Below, piece by piece: positions 9,331 to 14,790 of a stretch of 16,647 bases of DNA (its first letter is position 1; the number at the start of each line of letters is the position of its first letter). The notes beneath the pieces are model-generated. The model was not told the origin of the DNA. It worked only from the letters and a program-made list of their open reading frames with translations, and did not search any database. Source of the stretch: Pseudomonas fluorescens (GTDB taxonomy: Bacteria; Pseudomonadota; Alphaproteobacteria; UBA2136; UBA6156). The position numbers and the translations under genes were made by a program. The stretch is taken from positions 1 to 16,647 of the forward strand of contig QFOU01000025.1 of the NCBI GenBank assembly GCA_003241595.1. The letters run 5' to 3'.

Positions 9331-9399
9331 GTAAGCTTTTCCAGTCCTTTGGTAAGGTTTTCGTAACTGGATTCCTTACTAAAGCGCGCCTCTCGTAAG
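9331..9399. repeat. Helically phased GTAAG motifs
   Basis: GTAAGCTTTTC (9331-9341) and GTAAGGTTTTC (9352-9362) are near-identical and 21 bp apart. A third GTAAG lies at 9395, 43 bp further on, and an inverted copy (CTTAC) lies at 9375-9379 between them. The spacing near multiples of two helical turns suggests an array on one DNA face, but the motifs are short. Confidence 0.35.
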
Positions 9400-9420
9400 A
9401 AAACTCCCTCACAAAACCTC

Positions 9421-9449
9421 TTGAAGCCCCCCTCCGCCTATGCTACACG
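9421..9449 (+). promoter_or_regulatory. Promoter of tRNA-Ala
   Basis: TTGAAG (9421-9426), a 17-nt spacer and TACACG (9444-9449, within TATGCTACAC) lie 10 nt before the tRNA. This predicts a very short 5' leader. The same TATGCTACAC string occurs upstream of msrB near 14750. Confidence 0.5.
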
Positions 9450-9459
9450 CATCTCCGGT

Positions 9460-9535
9460 GGGCCCGTAGCTCAGTTGGTAGAGCGCCTGCTTTGCAAGCA
9501 GGATGTCGTCGGTTCGAATCCGTTCGGGTCCACCA
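9460..9535 (+). tRNA. alaT: tRNA-Ala(UGC)
   Basis: This 76-nt cloverleaf has acceptor stem GGGCCCG / CGGGTCC with a G3-U70 wobble, the identity element for alanyl-tRNA synthetase. The D-arm is GCTCAGTTGGTAGAGC, the anticodon arm CCTGC-TTTGCAA-GCAGG (anticodon TGC), the T-loop TTCGAAT, and CCA is encoded. In most alphaproteobacteria this tRNA lies in the 16S-23S spacer. Here it stands alone with its own promoter and terminator, consistent with the split rRNA genes. U34 makes it a candidate substrate of the TrhO encoded about 1.7 kb away. Confidence 0.97.
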
Positions 9536-9550
9536 GTTAATAAGATTCTA

Positions 9551-9575
9551 AAGCGCCGCAAGGCGCTTTTTCTTT
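9551..9575 (+). terminator. Terminator of tRNA-Ala
   Basis: A 7-bp stem AAGCGCC / GGCGCTT with a GCAA loop is followed by TTTCTTT. It begins 16 nt past the tRNA 3' end. Confidence 0.85.
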
Positions 9576-9580
9576 ACCTC

Positions 9581-9597
9581 TGATGGGCCCGAACGGA
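9581..9597. repeat. Inverted partial copy of the tRNA-Ala 3' end
   Basis: This 17-nt stretch matches the reverse complement of tRNA-Ala 9519-9535 at 15 of 17 positions. It lies just beyond the terminator, in inverted orientation. It may be a relic of rearrangement at the tRNA; it is not a classic direct-repeat attachment site. Confidence 0.45.
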
Positions 9598-9715
9598 ACA
9601 ATGCTTTCAAACACGCGAAGCGTTACTACAATTCTCAGGCGTAATCCGTGCAGGTTATAGTTTTTCCACTACCAATCCCCTTCCCGCCCTTACAACTTTC
9701 TGGCACCTTTCTCCC

Positions 9716-10000
9716 ATGCGCATCCCCTTTACCCTCAAAAAAACCACCACCTATGCCCTCATGCACATGTCCGTCGCCATTACGGTGGCCTACATCTTGA
9801 GCGGCAGCTGGAAAACCGCCCTCGCCATCGGCATGATCGAACCCGTGGTGCAAACGGTCTGTTATTTCTTCCACGAACGCGCCTGGCACCGTATCGAACG
9901 CCGCAAGCACGTCAAAGACCACCACGACAGCATCATCGACAGCACCACACCAGCCACCCACTGGCTGGAAAAGCTTCTAAGCCACCGTCACAAGCACTAA
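9716..10000 (+). CDS. DUF2061 family membrane protein
   Basis: The 94-residue protein matches the DUF2061 pattern: K-K-T-x-T-Y near 8-13, HMSVAITVAYILSGSW near 17-32, ALAIGMIEPVVQTVCYFFHERAWHRI near 35-60. Two hydrophobic segments (about 13-30 and 34-52) predict an inner-membrane protein with a charged, histidine-rich C-terminal tail (KHVKDHH, then HRHKH at the end). The family has no assigned function. There is no recognisable Shine-Dalgarno before the ATG (the bases are CTTTCTCCC), but family alignment supports this start. The gene stands alone between the tRNA-Ala terminator and a convergent gene. The tail could bind metal, though that is only a guess. Confidence 0.8.
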   Translation: MRIPFTLKKTTTYALMHMSVAITVAYILSGSWKTALAIGMIEPVVQTVCYFFHERAWHRIERRKHVKDHHDSIIDSTTPATHWLEKLLSHRHKH

Positions 10001-10007
10001 GCCGAAA

Positions 10008-10022
10008 AGCCTTTTAAGGGCT
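10008..10022 (-). terminator. Weak terminator after the META-domain gene
   Basis: Read leftward, AGCCCT / AGGCTT-type pairing gives a 6-bp stem with a 3-nt loop followed by TTTT. It sits 8 nt past the stop of the leftward gene and close to the end of the convergent DUF2061 gene. Confidence 0.45.
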
Positions 10023-10029
10023 CAGCAAA

Positions 10030-10530
10030 CTAACGCAGATAAACCGCTTCAAACCGCGCCAACGGGGCCATGCGTGCACGGTTAAGCACCATACTGTCAC
10101 CCGTCACAGTATAACTGTCGGCAGTTTCCAGCACTTCAAACAACCCTCGCTCGGTATCCATGCCTTGCGAACACGCCATCATGGTGGAAGCCACTTTCGA
10201 GAACGAAATACGGTTGGGCGCAGTAATCTGATAACCGCCCATCAAACTGTTACACCCGCCAGACCCCGCCACACGCTGGTCTTTTTCCTTTAAAATGATA
10301 TGCGGTTCTCGGGCACCCACATTGGCAACCGGCTGCCCCCGCAACTCCACTAACTTCCAATATCGCTCAGTAATGGCACCGTCATTTGCCGCACTGGCAA
10401 TATTCGCCGAATTTTTCCCACTCACATCCGCACATCCAATCACAATCATCACCAGAGCGATCAAAGCGTATGGCAAATTTTTCCCCTTAAGCTCAGCCAG
10501 TTTGCGCCGAGTTAAAAATCTACGCGCCAT
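10030..10530 (-). CDS. META-domain (HslJ-like) lipoprotein
   Basis: The 166-residue protein begins with a basic stretch and hydrophobic core ending in a lipobox-like VIGC (Cys33), so it is probably a lipoprotein facing the periplasm. Residues about 57-165 form a META domain, the fold of E. coli HslJ. It shows YWKLVELRG near 57-65, the glycine-rich GSGGCNSLMGGY near 89-100, and the MMACSQGMDTE segment typical of the family's core. HslJ-type proteins are linked to heat shock and novobiocin resistance, but their biochemical role is not settled. The gene starts 7 nt after the sodC stop, with AGGA overlapping that stop, so the two are co-transcribed and probably translationally coupled. The long n-region leaves some doubt about the exact start. 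Confidence 0.8.
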   Translation of the reverse strand: MARRFLTRRKLAELKGKNLPYALIALVMIVIGCADVSGKNSANIASAANDGAITERYWKLVELRGQPVANVGAREPHIILKEKDQRVAGSGGCNSLMGGYQITAPNRISFSKVASTMMACSQGMDTERGLFEVLETADSYTVTGDSMVLNRARMAPLARFEAVYLR

Positions 10531-10537
10531 GTCCTAA

Positions 10538-11113
10538 TCATCCTGCTTTAATTACGCCACATACAATCCGGTCACCGGCATCACCCGCAGGCTGGCTCAC
10601 ATTATCATCCGGCTTGGCATGGATGATAAGAGCCGACCCATCCGCATCCAACACACTGTTCGGCACACCCTTCACCAATGAAATCTGATGGTTCACGGTC
10701 GAAACTTCGGCCTTACCGCCCGTCCCAACGGTAATATTCGGCATATCGCCCGCATGGGCACCGCCCTCATGGTTCAAGCCATGTTGCTTGCCCATGGGGT
10801 TAAAATGCGCTCCAGCCGTCGTAAATTTGGCCTTGGGGTCGCACACACCTTTTTCATGGATGTGCATGGCCAGTTCACCCGCAGGTAACCCCATGGCCGC
10901 CACGGCCACCTGCACACCTTCCGGGGTCTGGGTCAAAACCGCATTTCCCACATTCTTGCCCTTTAGATCAAACAAGGTCGCCTTGGCCGTCACCATAGCC
11001 ACAGGCTCAGCCTTGGCCGCCGGATCCGTCGAACTCGTGACAACAGCCGCCACGGCCGCTACCGGCACGATTACCAAACTTCCAATCAATAAATGACGCC
11101 CCGAAACCAACAT
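10538..11113 (-). CDS. sodC: Periplasmic Cu/Zn superoxide dismutase
   Basis: This enzyme converts superoxide to oxygen and hydrogen peroxide in the periplasm. It is 191 residues with an N-terminal hydrophobic segment (about 8-25) acting as signal or anchor. All metal ligands are visible: H84 and H86 in HIHEKGVC, H103 in GAHFNP, H111, H120 and D123 in GGAHAGDMPN, and H165 in ALIIHAKPDD. The structural disulfide pair C91/C185 and the substrate-guiding Arg182 (DRIVCG) are also present, so it should be active. AGAGGGTGAG just before the ATG is a strong Shine-Dalgarno. The gene lies downstream of trhO, separated by a GC-rich hairpin, and upstream of the META-domain gene. I see no metal- or redox-regulator site. 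Confidence 0.95.
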   Translation of the reverse strand: MLVSGRHLLIGSLVIVPVAAVAAVVTSSTDPAAKAEPVAMVTAKATLFDLKGKNVGNAVLTQTPEGVQVAVAAMGLPAGELAMHIHEKGVCDPKAKFTTAGAHFNPMGKQHGLNHEGGAHAGDMPNITVGTGGKAEVSTVNHQISLVKGVPNSVLDADGSALIIHAKPDDNVSQPAGDAGDRIVCGVIKAG

Positions 11114-11149
11114 GATCTCACCCTCTGCCTAAATTACCTCTGCAAAGCT

Positions 11150-11172
11150 AACCCCGCCACGCGGGCGGGGTT
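11150..11172 (-). terminator. GC-rich hairpin between trhO and sodC
   Basis: A perfect 9-bp stem AACCCCGCC / GGCGGGGTT closes a 5-nt loop. The following bases on the minus strand are AGCTTT, a weak T-run, so it may only partly terminate trhO transcription or protect mRNA ends between trhO and sodC. Confidence 0.5.
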
Positions 11173-11202
11173 CCTCAACACTCTGCTGAAAATTAAAGCT
11201 CT

Positions 11203-12018
11203 TTAAAGCGCGGCGGGATGACTCGCCCCACAACTCGGGCACACCGCCCGACGCATATCGCCCGCATTCACCGGCGTATTGCACTGGGTGCACACTTGGT
11301 ACTGCGTCGCCGGACTCAGATCATGGTTCACCGCCACGCGGTCATCAAACACGTAGCACGCACCTTTCCAGAGAGACTCACTCTCCGGCACCTCTTCCAG
11401 ATACTTCAGAATGCCACCCTCAAGGTGATACACATTCTCATATCCCTGATCCTTCAGATAAGAGGTCGACTTCTCACAACGGATACCACCGGTGCAGTAC
11501 ATTGCGATCGGCACGGTCTTGTCATCCGGCAGGTTCTCTTCCAACCAGGCGGGCAATTCCTTGAAGGTGCGGGTCTCAGGGTTCTTGGCTCCCTCAAAAA
11601 CACCGATGGAAACCTCATAATCATTGCGCGTATCAATCGTGATGGTGCGCGGGTCCGCGATCAACGCATTCCATTCCGCAGGCTTAACGTAGGTGCCGGG
11701 CTTGGTGGGGTCTACAGATACACCTAGCGGAATGGTTTCCTTCTTCAACTTCACCTTCACACGCTCAAACGGATTTACGTCGGAGAAACTCTCCTTGTGC
11801 CCCATACCAGCCAACCGCTCATCGCTGCGCAGATACGCCAACAACGCATCAACTCCCTCACGCGGGCCCGCAATGGTCGAGTTCACACCTTCCGGCGTGA
11901 CCAGAATGGTGCCACGCACGCCCAACTCAATCATCTTGGCCTTGTAAACAGGCTGCAACTTGGCGCAGTCCGGCAAGGCAGCAAAGTGGTAGAAAGTGGC
12001 AACAACGGTCTGATTCAT
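11203..12018 (-). CDS. trhO: tRNA uridine-34 hydroxylase (TrhO/YceA, UPF0176 rhodanese)
   Basis: TrhO catalyses oxygen-dependent hydroxylation of U34 in tRNAs reading four-codon boxes, giving ho5U, the first step to mo5U/cmo5U. The 271 residues include an N-terminal acylphosphatase-like domain (about 1-95, with RGTILVTPEGVNSTI near 35-49) and a rhodanese domain (about 120-215). The rhodanese domain holds the active-site loop YCTGGIRCEKS with catalytic Cys175 and nearby Cys181. A C-terminal C-x2-C (243/246) and C-x2-C (260/263) pair probably binds zinc. This is the normal architecture. A TTGACA lies 29 nt before the ATG and no Shine-Dalgarno is visible, which fits a leaderless or nearly leaderless message. 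The tRNA-Ala(UGC) in this window would be a plausible substrate. Confidence 0.93.
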   Translation of the reverse strand: MNQTVVATFYHFAALPDCAKLQPVYKAKMIELGVRGTILVTPEGVNSTIAGPREGVDALLAYLRSDERLAGMGHKESFSDVNPFERVKVKLKKETIPLGVSVDPTKPGTYVKPAEWNALIADPRTITIDTRNDYEVSIGVFEGAKNPETRTFKELPAWLEENLPDDKTVPIAMYCTGGIRCEKSTSYLKDQGYENVYHLEGGILKYLEEVPESESLWKGACYVFDDRVAVNHDLSPATQYQVCTQCNTPVNAGDMRRAVCPSCGASHPAAL

Positions 12019-12024
12019 AGGGGT

Positions 12025-12053
12025 CTTGTGCTACTCTCGCCCCTACTTGTCAA
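12025..12053 (-). promoter_or_regulatory. Candidate trhO promoter close to its start codon
   Basis: A consensus -35 (TTGACA, 12053-12048) is followed at 17 nt by CACAAG (3 of 6 -10 matches). Predicted initiation falls at about the A of the trhO ATG. The -10 is weak, so this rests mostly on the -35. Confidence 0.4.
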
Positions 12054-12066
12054 GATATCCGCAAAC

Positions 12067-12645
12067 CTACGAAAGCGCAGGCGGTGCAATAACCTCTTGC
12101 GCCCGCATGCCTTGGCACACCTTCATAAAGGTATTGCCTACATAATTCTTGTAGGCGTTCAAGTCCGCAAAACGGTATGTCACACCGGTGGCATAGGTCA
12201 GGGTCTCACCTTTGGTATTCACCACGTCCGCATAACGCCAGACACTCGCCTCATATAACGGCATTCCCTCAGGATCATGCTCGTAGCAAATGGTGCGGGT
12301 CGCCATGTCAGAGTCCTTGGCCCGAGTTCCCACCGCCTCCTGCATCTGCCGGAAGATCTCCGCCGCATCCACCTTCTTGTACCGCTGTACTTCTACACGC
12401 TGGCTGAAATGCTCGGGAGACTCGCCAATGCGGGTATAAATCCAAGAATCGATCAGCGGATAACTCTTGGCTTGCGTACGTACATACGTCTCATCATTCC
12501 ATACGACACTCTTGAAGTCGGACGCCGGCTGCAATTTCACCTTGCTGGCCAGATTTTCCCCCACCGGCGCACTATCGACCGGACTACACGCCGCCAACAT
12601 ACAGGCTGCTAAAGTAATTGCATATTTCATGAAATAACAATGCAC
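12067..12645 (-). CDS. Putative lipoprotein, family not recognised
   Basis: The product carries a short signal peptide ending in a lipobox (CMLAAC), so it is probably a lipoprotein. After processing, the 170-odd residues are mixed and soluble-looking: aromatic-rich near SWIYTRIGE, a region of heptad-like charged helices, one Cys in ATRTICYEHD and one near the end (KVCQGM). I do not recognise the family. The reading frame is open to 12672, but no start there has a Shine-Dalgarno. I place the start at GTG 12645, which has GGAGG 4 nt upstream; ATG at 12630 is the alternative, with the same GGAGG about 19 nt away. The gene leads the leftward run into trhO (48-nt gap), though a trhO promoter may lie in that gap. 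Confidence 0.65.
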   Translation of the reverse strand: MHCYFMKYAITLAACMLAACSPVDSAPVGENLASKVKLQPASDFKSVVWNDETYVRTQAKSYPLIDSWIYTRIGESPEHFSQRVEVQRYKKVDAAEIFRQMQEAVGTRAKDSDMATRTICYEHDPEGMPLYEASVWRYADVVNTKGETLTYATGVTYRFADLNAYKNYVGNTFMKVCQGMRAQEVIAPPALS

Positions 12646-12802
12646 CCCACCTCCGCTTTGTTGCATAGCCAAACGAATTCTTCTTGTCCGGCTTCAACTG
12701 GAGAACTTATGGGCAATCTCCTCCAATAACGCCATAAATTCAACTTGCTTAACCGCTTCGCTTAGCTTACTTCATGCTTACCAACGAAAGTAGGATCCCC
12801 CA

Positions 12803-13150
12803 ATGAAACTCTCCATGTACGCCGCCTTAGCAGCACTTCTGCTCTCCGGCTGTTCCACTCACCTCACCGATGTCTCCATGATTTCCAACAAAAGCGTCGA
12901 ACTCGAATCCATCAACATCGACAAAGCCCCTCAACGTAAGCTGGTTGAAGGCAGTTCTACAAAGTTCATTTTCCTGATTATCCCGTTCGGTTACCCAACT
13001 ATTAAGGAAGCCTTGAACAACGCCCTCGAAAAAGGCCAGGGCGACCTGATGGTCGATGCCTCTATCTACCGCGAAGGATGGTGGTTCTTGGTCGGCCAAG
13101 ACACCATTAAGATCAAAGGTACGGTCGTGAACACGAAAGGCGCCAAATAA
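12803..13150 (+). CDS. Small lipoprotein, first of a paralogous pair
   Basis: The 115-residue protein has a lipoprotein signal (hydrophobic stretch 5-15, lipobox LSGC, Cys17). The mature part has SNKSV near 28-32, a run IFLIIPFG near 56-63, an IKEALNNAL helix near 67-75, then DLMVDASI and a tryptophan pair in EGWWFLV near 91-97, ending in a beta-like IKIKGTVV. The adjacent downstream gene shares this whole plan. The plan recalls small bacterial lipoproteins of the TRL-like kind, but I cannot confirm a family. AGGA lies about 9 nt before the ATG. The stop overlaps the next start (TAATG). Function unknown. Confidence 0.75.
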   Translation: MKLSMYAALAALLLSGCSTHLTDVSMISNKSVELESINIDKAPQRKLVEGSSTKFIFLIIPFGYPTIKEALNNALEKGQGDLMVDASIYREGWWFLVGQDTIKIKGTVVNTKGAK

Positions 13151-13500
13151 TGAAAAAGCTCGCGCTCATTGCCACTCTGGCCACTCTCTCGGCCTGCTCG
13201 GTTAACCACGGCGAATATACCGTGCTGTCCAACAAGCTGGTCGACACCAAAAACTTCCACATCGACTCTTCCAAGGTACAGAAGAATGTTACCGGTAAGG
13301 ATGTAAGCCATATCATCACCTTCATCCCTACCAAGGCCAACCCTAACATTAACGACGCCCTCAACGATGTCTTCCGTAACAGCGATGCCGACGTCATGAC
13401 CGATGTCACCATCACAAGCTGGTTCTGGTGGATTCCCTATATCTACGGCCAGGCTGGCTGGAAGGTGGAAGGCGATGCCGTCAAAACCCGCAGCAACTAA
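13150..13500 (+). CDS. Small lipoprotein, second of a paralogous pair
   Basis: The 116-residue protein starts inside the stop of its neighbour (TAATG), so translation is probably coupled. A short signal ends in the lipobox LSAC (Cys16). It then follows the neighbour's plan: SNKLV, a FHIDSSKVQ stretch, IITFIP, INDALNDVF, ADVMTDVTI, and an aromatic segment WFWWIPYIYGQAGW near 91-104 ending in a beta-like KVEGDAVKT. This points to local gene duplication followed by divergence. The extended aromatic segment is richer than in the first copy and might sit at a membrane surface. Both probably form one transcript ending at the following terminator. Function unknown. Confidence 0.75.
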   Translation: MKKLALIATLATLSACSVNHGEYTVLSNKLVDTKNFHIDSSKVQKNVTGKDVSHIITFIPTKANPNINDALNDVFRNSDADVMTDVTITSWFWWIPYIYGQAGWKVEGDAVKTRSN

Positions 13501-13515
13501 TCCTGCCGTACAACT

Positions 13516-13542
13516 AAAGAAGCCCCTTAATGGGGCTTCTTT
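13516..13542 (+). terminator. Terminator after the lipoprotein pair
   Basis: A perfect 11-bp stem AAAGAAGCCCC / GGGGCTTCTTT with a 5-nt loop lies 16 nt past the stop. The stem's own terminal Ts provide the T-run. Confidence 0.85.
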
Positions 13543-13659
13543 CACATACACACTAAAAAGCTAATTTTATTGACGACATACCAACATAATTTTATAGCAA
13601 AAACCGAAAAGCTAAGGCTTTCAAATCTTTCTTATCCCGTTAAACCTTGGAGACATTCG

Positions 13660-13962
13660 ATGTTCACTCCCCTCGTGATGGCCGCCGCCCTTCTGTCAAC
13701 TGCACCCCCGGTCAATTCGCCACCAGACGGCTGCATCCAAATTAATAACGAAGGCCGCTACGCATTACTGAGCAACGTGTGCAGCTTCGGCATCACTGGC
13801 CTTTACTGGCTGAAACGAGACCCAACTCCCTATATGTTCCTCACCATTCCGCCGAACGATTCGCTCCCCGTTCCCAAACGCAACAGCGGAATTGAAAGAA
13901 CGCTCTGGTGCGAAACAGGAGATTGGAACAGCGGACGCTGTAACCTCGACACCCTTCGATAA
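13660..13962 (+). CDS. Small exported four-cysteine protein
   Basis: I choose the ATG at 13660 because TTGGAGA lies 8-9 nt upstream and a signal-like segment begins at once (PLVMAAALLSTAP at 4-16). An upstream in-frame start at 13570 would add 30 residues without a Shine-Dalgarno or signal character. The 100-residue product has four cysteines (25, 41, 84, 94), which could form two disulfides in the periplasm or outside the cell. A hydrophobic centre (FGITGLYWL near 43-51) and a C-terminal LWCETGDWNSGRC block are its other visible features. I recognise no family. It stands alone between two terminators. It might be a secreted inhibitor or small binding domain, but nothing here proves that. Confidence 0.6.
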   Translation: MFTPLVMAAALLSTAPPVNSPPDGCIQINNEGRYALLSNVCSFGITGLYWLKRDPTPYMFLTIPPNDSLPVPKRNSGIERTLWCETGDWNSGRCNLDTLR

Positions 13963-13980
13963 CATCCCTGTTAAAAATAT

Positions 13981-14006
13981 AAGCCACCCGCCCGTCGGGT
14001 GGCTTT
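13981..14006. terminator. Bidirectional terminator between convergent genes
   Basis: A 10-bp stem AAGCCACCCG / CGGGTGGCTT with a 5-nt loop is followed leftward by TATATTTTTA. Rightward only TTT follows. It overlaps the stop codon of the leftward YchJ-like gene and ends the rightward gene as well. Confidence 0.8.
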
Positions 14007-14493
14007 AAGCTCCACAACACTTTTTAAACTTAGCGCCCGAGCCACAAACACACTGGTCATTTCGTCCCCCTTTCACCACCCGATGAGGTTGAGCCACATC
14101 CGCCGCCACCTGCCCCCATTCATAACGCCACCGGCCATCCACCCGCACGAATTCCGAAGTCTCGGTCTGAACAAACAACTCACCCTGATACTTATACCGC
14201 GCCCTGAACGTAACGCTCCCCACCTTATCCGCCTCACCACCGGCCACCACACGCACAATCTCCAACCCCAGCCACTCGGTCTCAGGCGCCTGCGCTTCGG
14301 CCTCGGCACGATCCCATCCCGCCACCGCACGTCCGGTCTGAGTCGCCTCCAGATAGTCCATATCTCCCAAGGTAAACGCCACATAGCGCGAGCGCATCAG
14401 CGCCTCCGCCGTCACAGCCGAATCCCCTGCCAAAACCGGCCCGCAACACGCCTCAAATGCAACCCCTGAACCACACGCACACACCATATTCAT
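14005..14493 (-). CDS. YchJ-like protein (UPF0225) with two SEC-C zinc motifs
   Basis: The 162-residue cytoplasmic protein has an N-terminal SEC-C-like motif (CACGSGVAFEACCG, residues 5-18), a central NTF2-like domain (about 25-135, with LMRSRYVAF near 32-40) and a C-terminal SEC-C motif (CVCGSGAKFKKCCG, residues 148-161). This is the E. coli YchJ layout. The cysteines probably bind zinc, and SEC-C motifs resemble the SecB-binding tail of SecA; the family's function is not established. The first Met aligns with YchJ without gap, but Met3 (14487) has AGGGG at a better distance, so either start is possible. The gene ends in the bidirectional hairpin and lies downstream of tRNA-Leu on the same strand, with a terminator between. 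Confidence 0.87.
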   Translation of the reverse strand: MNMVCACGSGVAFEACCGPVLAGDSAVTAEALMRSRYVAFTLGDMDYLEATQTGRAVAGWDRAEAEAQAPETEWLGLEIVRVVAGGEADKVGSVTFRARYKYQGELFVQTETSEFVRVDGRWRYEWGQVAADVAQPHRVVKGGRNDQCVCGSGAKFKKCCGA

Positions 14494-14529
14494 ACCCCTA
14501 CGCTACCTCGCCAATCCCCAATACCCCAA

Positions 14530-14552
14530 CAAAAAACCGGCCTAAGCCGGTT
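14530..14552 (-). terminator. Terminator of tRNA-Leu
   Basis: Read leftward, AACCGGC / GCCGGTT forms a 7-bp stem with a 4-nt loop followed by TTTTTTGTT. It begins 10 nt past the tRNA 3' end. Confidence 0.85.
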
Positions 14553-14561
14553 AAAATCTTT

Positions 14562-14646
14562 TGGTGCCCAGAAGAGGACTCGAACCTCCATGGTGTTACC
14601 CACACGGACCTGAACCGTGCGCGTCTACCAATTCCGCCATCTGGGC
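14562..14646 (-). tRNA. leu: tRNA-Leu(CAG)
   Basis: This 85-nt class II tRNA has acceptor stem GCCCAGA / TCTGGGC, a D-arm of the leucine type (GGCGGAATTGGTAGACGC), anticodon arm CACGG-TTCAGGT-CCGTG with anticodon CAG, a long variable arm (TGGGTAACACCA), T-arm around GGTTCGAGTCC, and encoded CCA. It has its own promoter and terminator and is not linked to other tRNAs here. Confidence 0.97.
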
Positions 14647-14659
14647 ACCTGCGGTAGAA

Positions 14660-14681
14660 GTAAGTGGCTCGCGCCGCTTAC
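14660..14681 (-). other. Hairpin in the tRNA-Leu 5' leader
   Basis: GTAAGCGGC / GCCACTTAC (read leftward) pair over 9 bp with one wobble around a 4-nt loop. It lies 14 nt upstream of the mature 5' end, within the predicted pre-tRNA leader, and may affect RNase P processing. Confidence 0.35.
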
Positions 14682-14688
14682 GCAGGCC

Positions 14689-14717
14689 TGAATAGGGCAC
14701 CGAACAGCTAAAGTCAA
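14689..14717 (-). promoter_or_regulatory. Promoter of tRNA-Leu
   Basis: Read leftward, TTGACT (14717-14712), a 17-nt spacer and TATTCA (14694-14689) form a reasonable sigma-70-type promoter. Predicted initiation is near 14682, giving a leader of about 36 nt. Confidence 0.6.
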
Positions 14718-14790
14718 TATATAAAAACGATGAACTCAGCGGCGTGCAGTATGCTACACTCCCTCTGTCAACAAAACAAAGGGTGTGGTC

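Larger units (their letters stand above)
9142..9459. other. Structured 318-bp intergenic region
   Basis: No gene is visible between the cell-wall hydrolase start and tRNA-Ala. The gap is rich in signals: a 6-bp inverted repeat GTTATC/GATAAC (9171-9192), a 9-bp inverted repeat CCTGTTTTT/AAAAACAGG (9251-9289), a CtrA-type site (9293-9308), GTAAG motifs at 9331, 9352 and 9395 plus an inverted copy at 9375-9379, and the tRNA promoter. Small ORFs here look random. Confidence 0.6.

Noticed and set aside
9536..9600. Integration attachment site at tRNA-Ala
   Set aside because: The downstream copy of the tRNA end is inverted and imperfect, and there is no integrase or direct repeat nearby.
11187..11203. 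TTAA-N6-TTAA near the trhO stop, considered as a second CtrA site
   Set aside because: The spacing is 6 rather than 7 and the site lies at a gene end, so I do not call it.
14740..14790. Promoter for msrB at TATGCTACACT
   Set aside because: A -10-like string is present, but no acceptable -35 lies at the right distance, so I mention it only in passing and do not annotate it.
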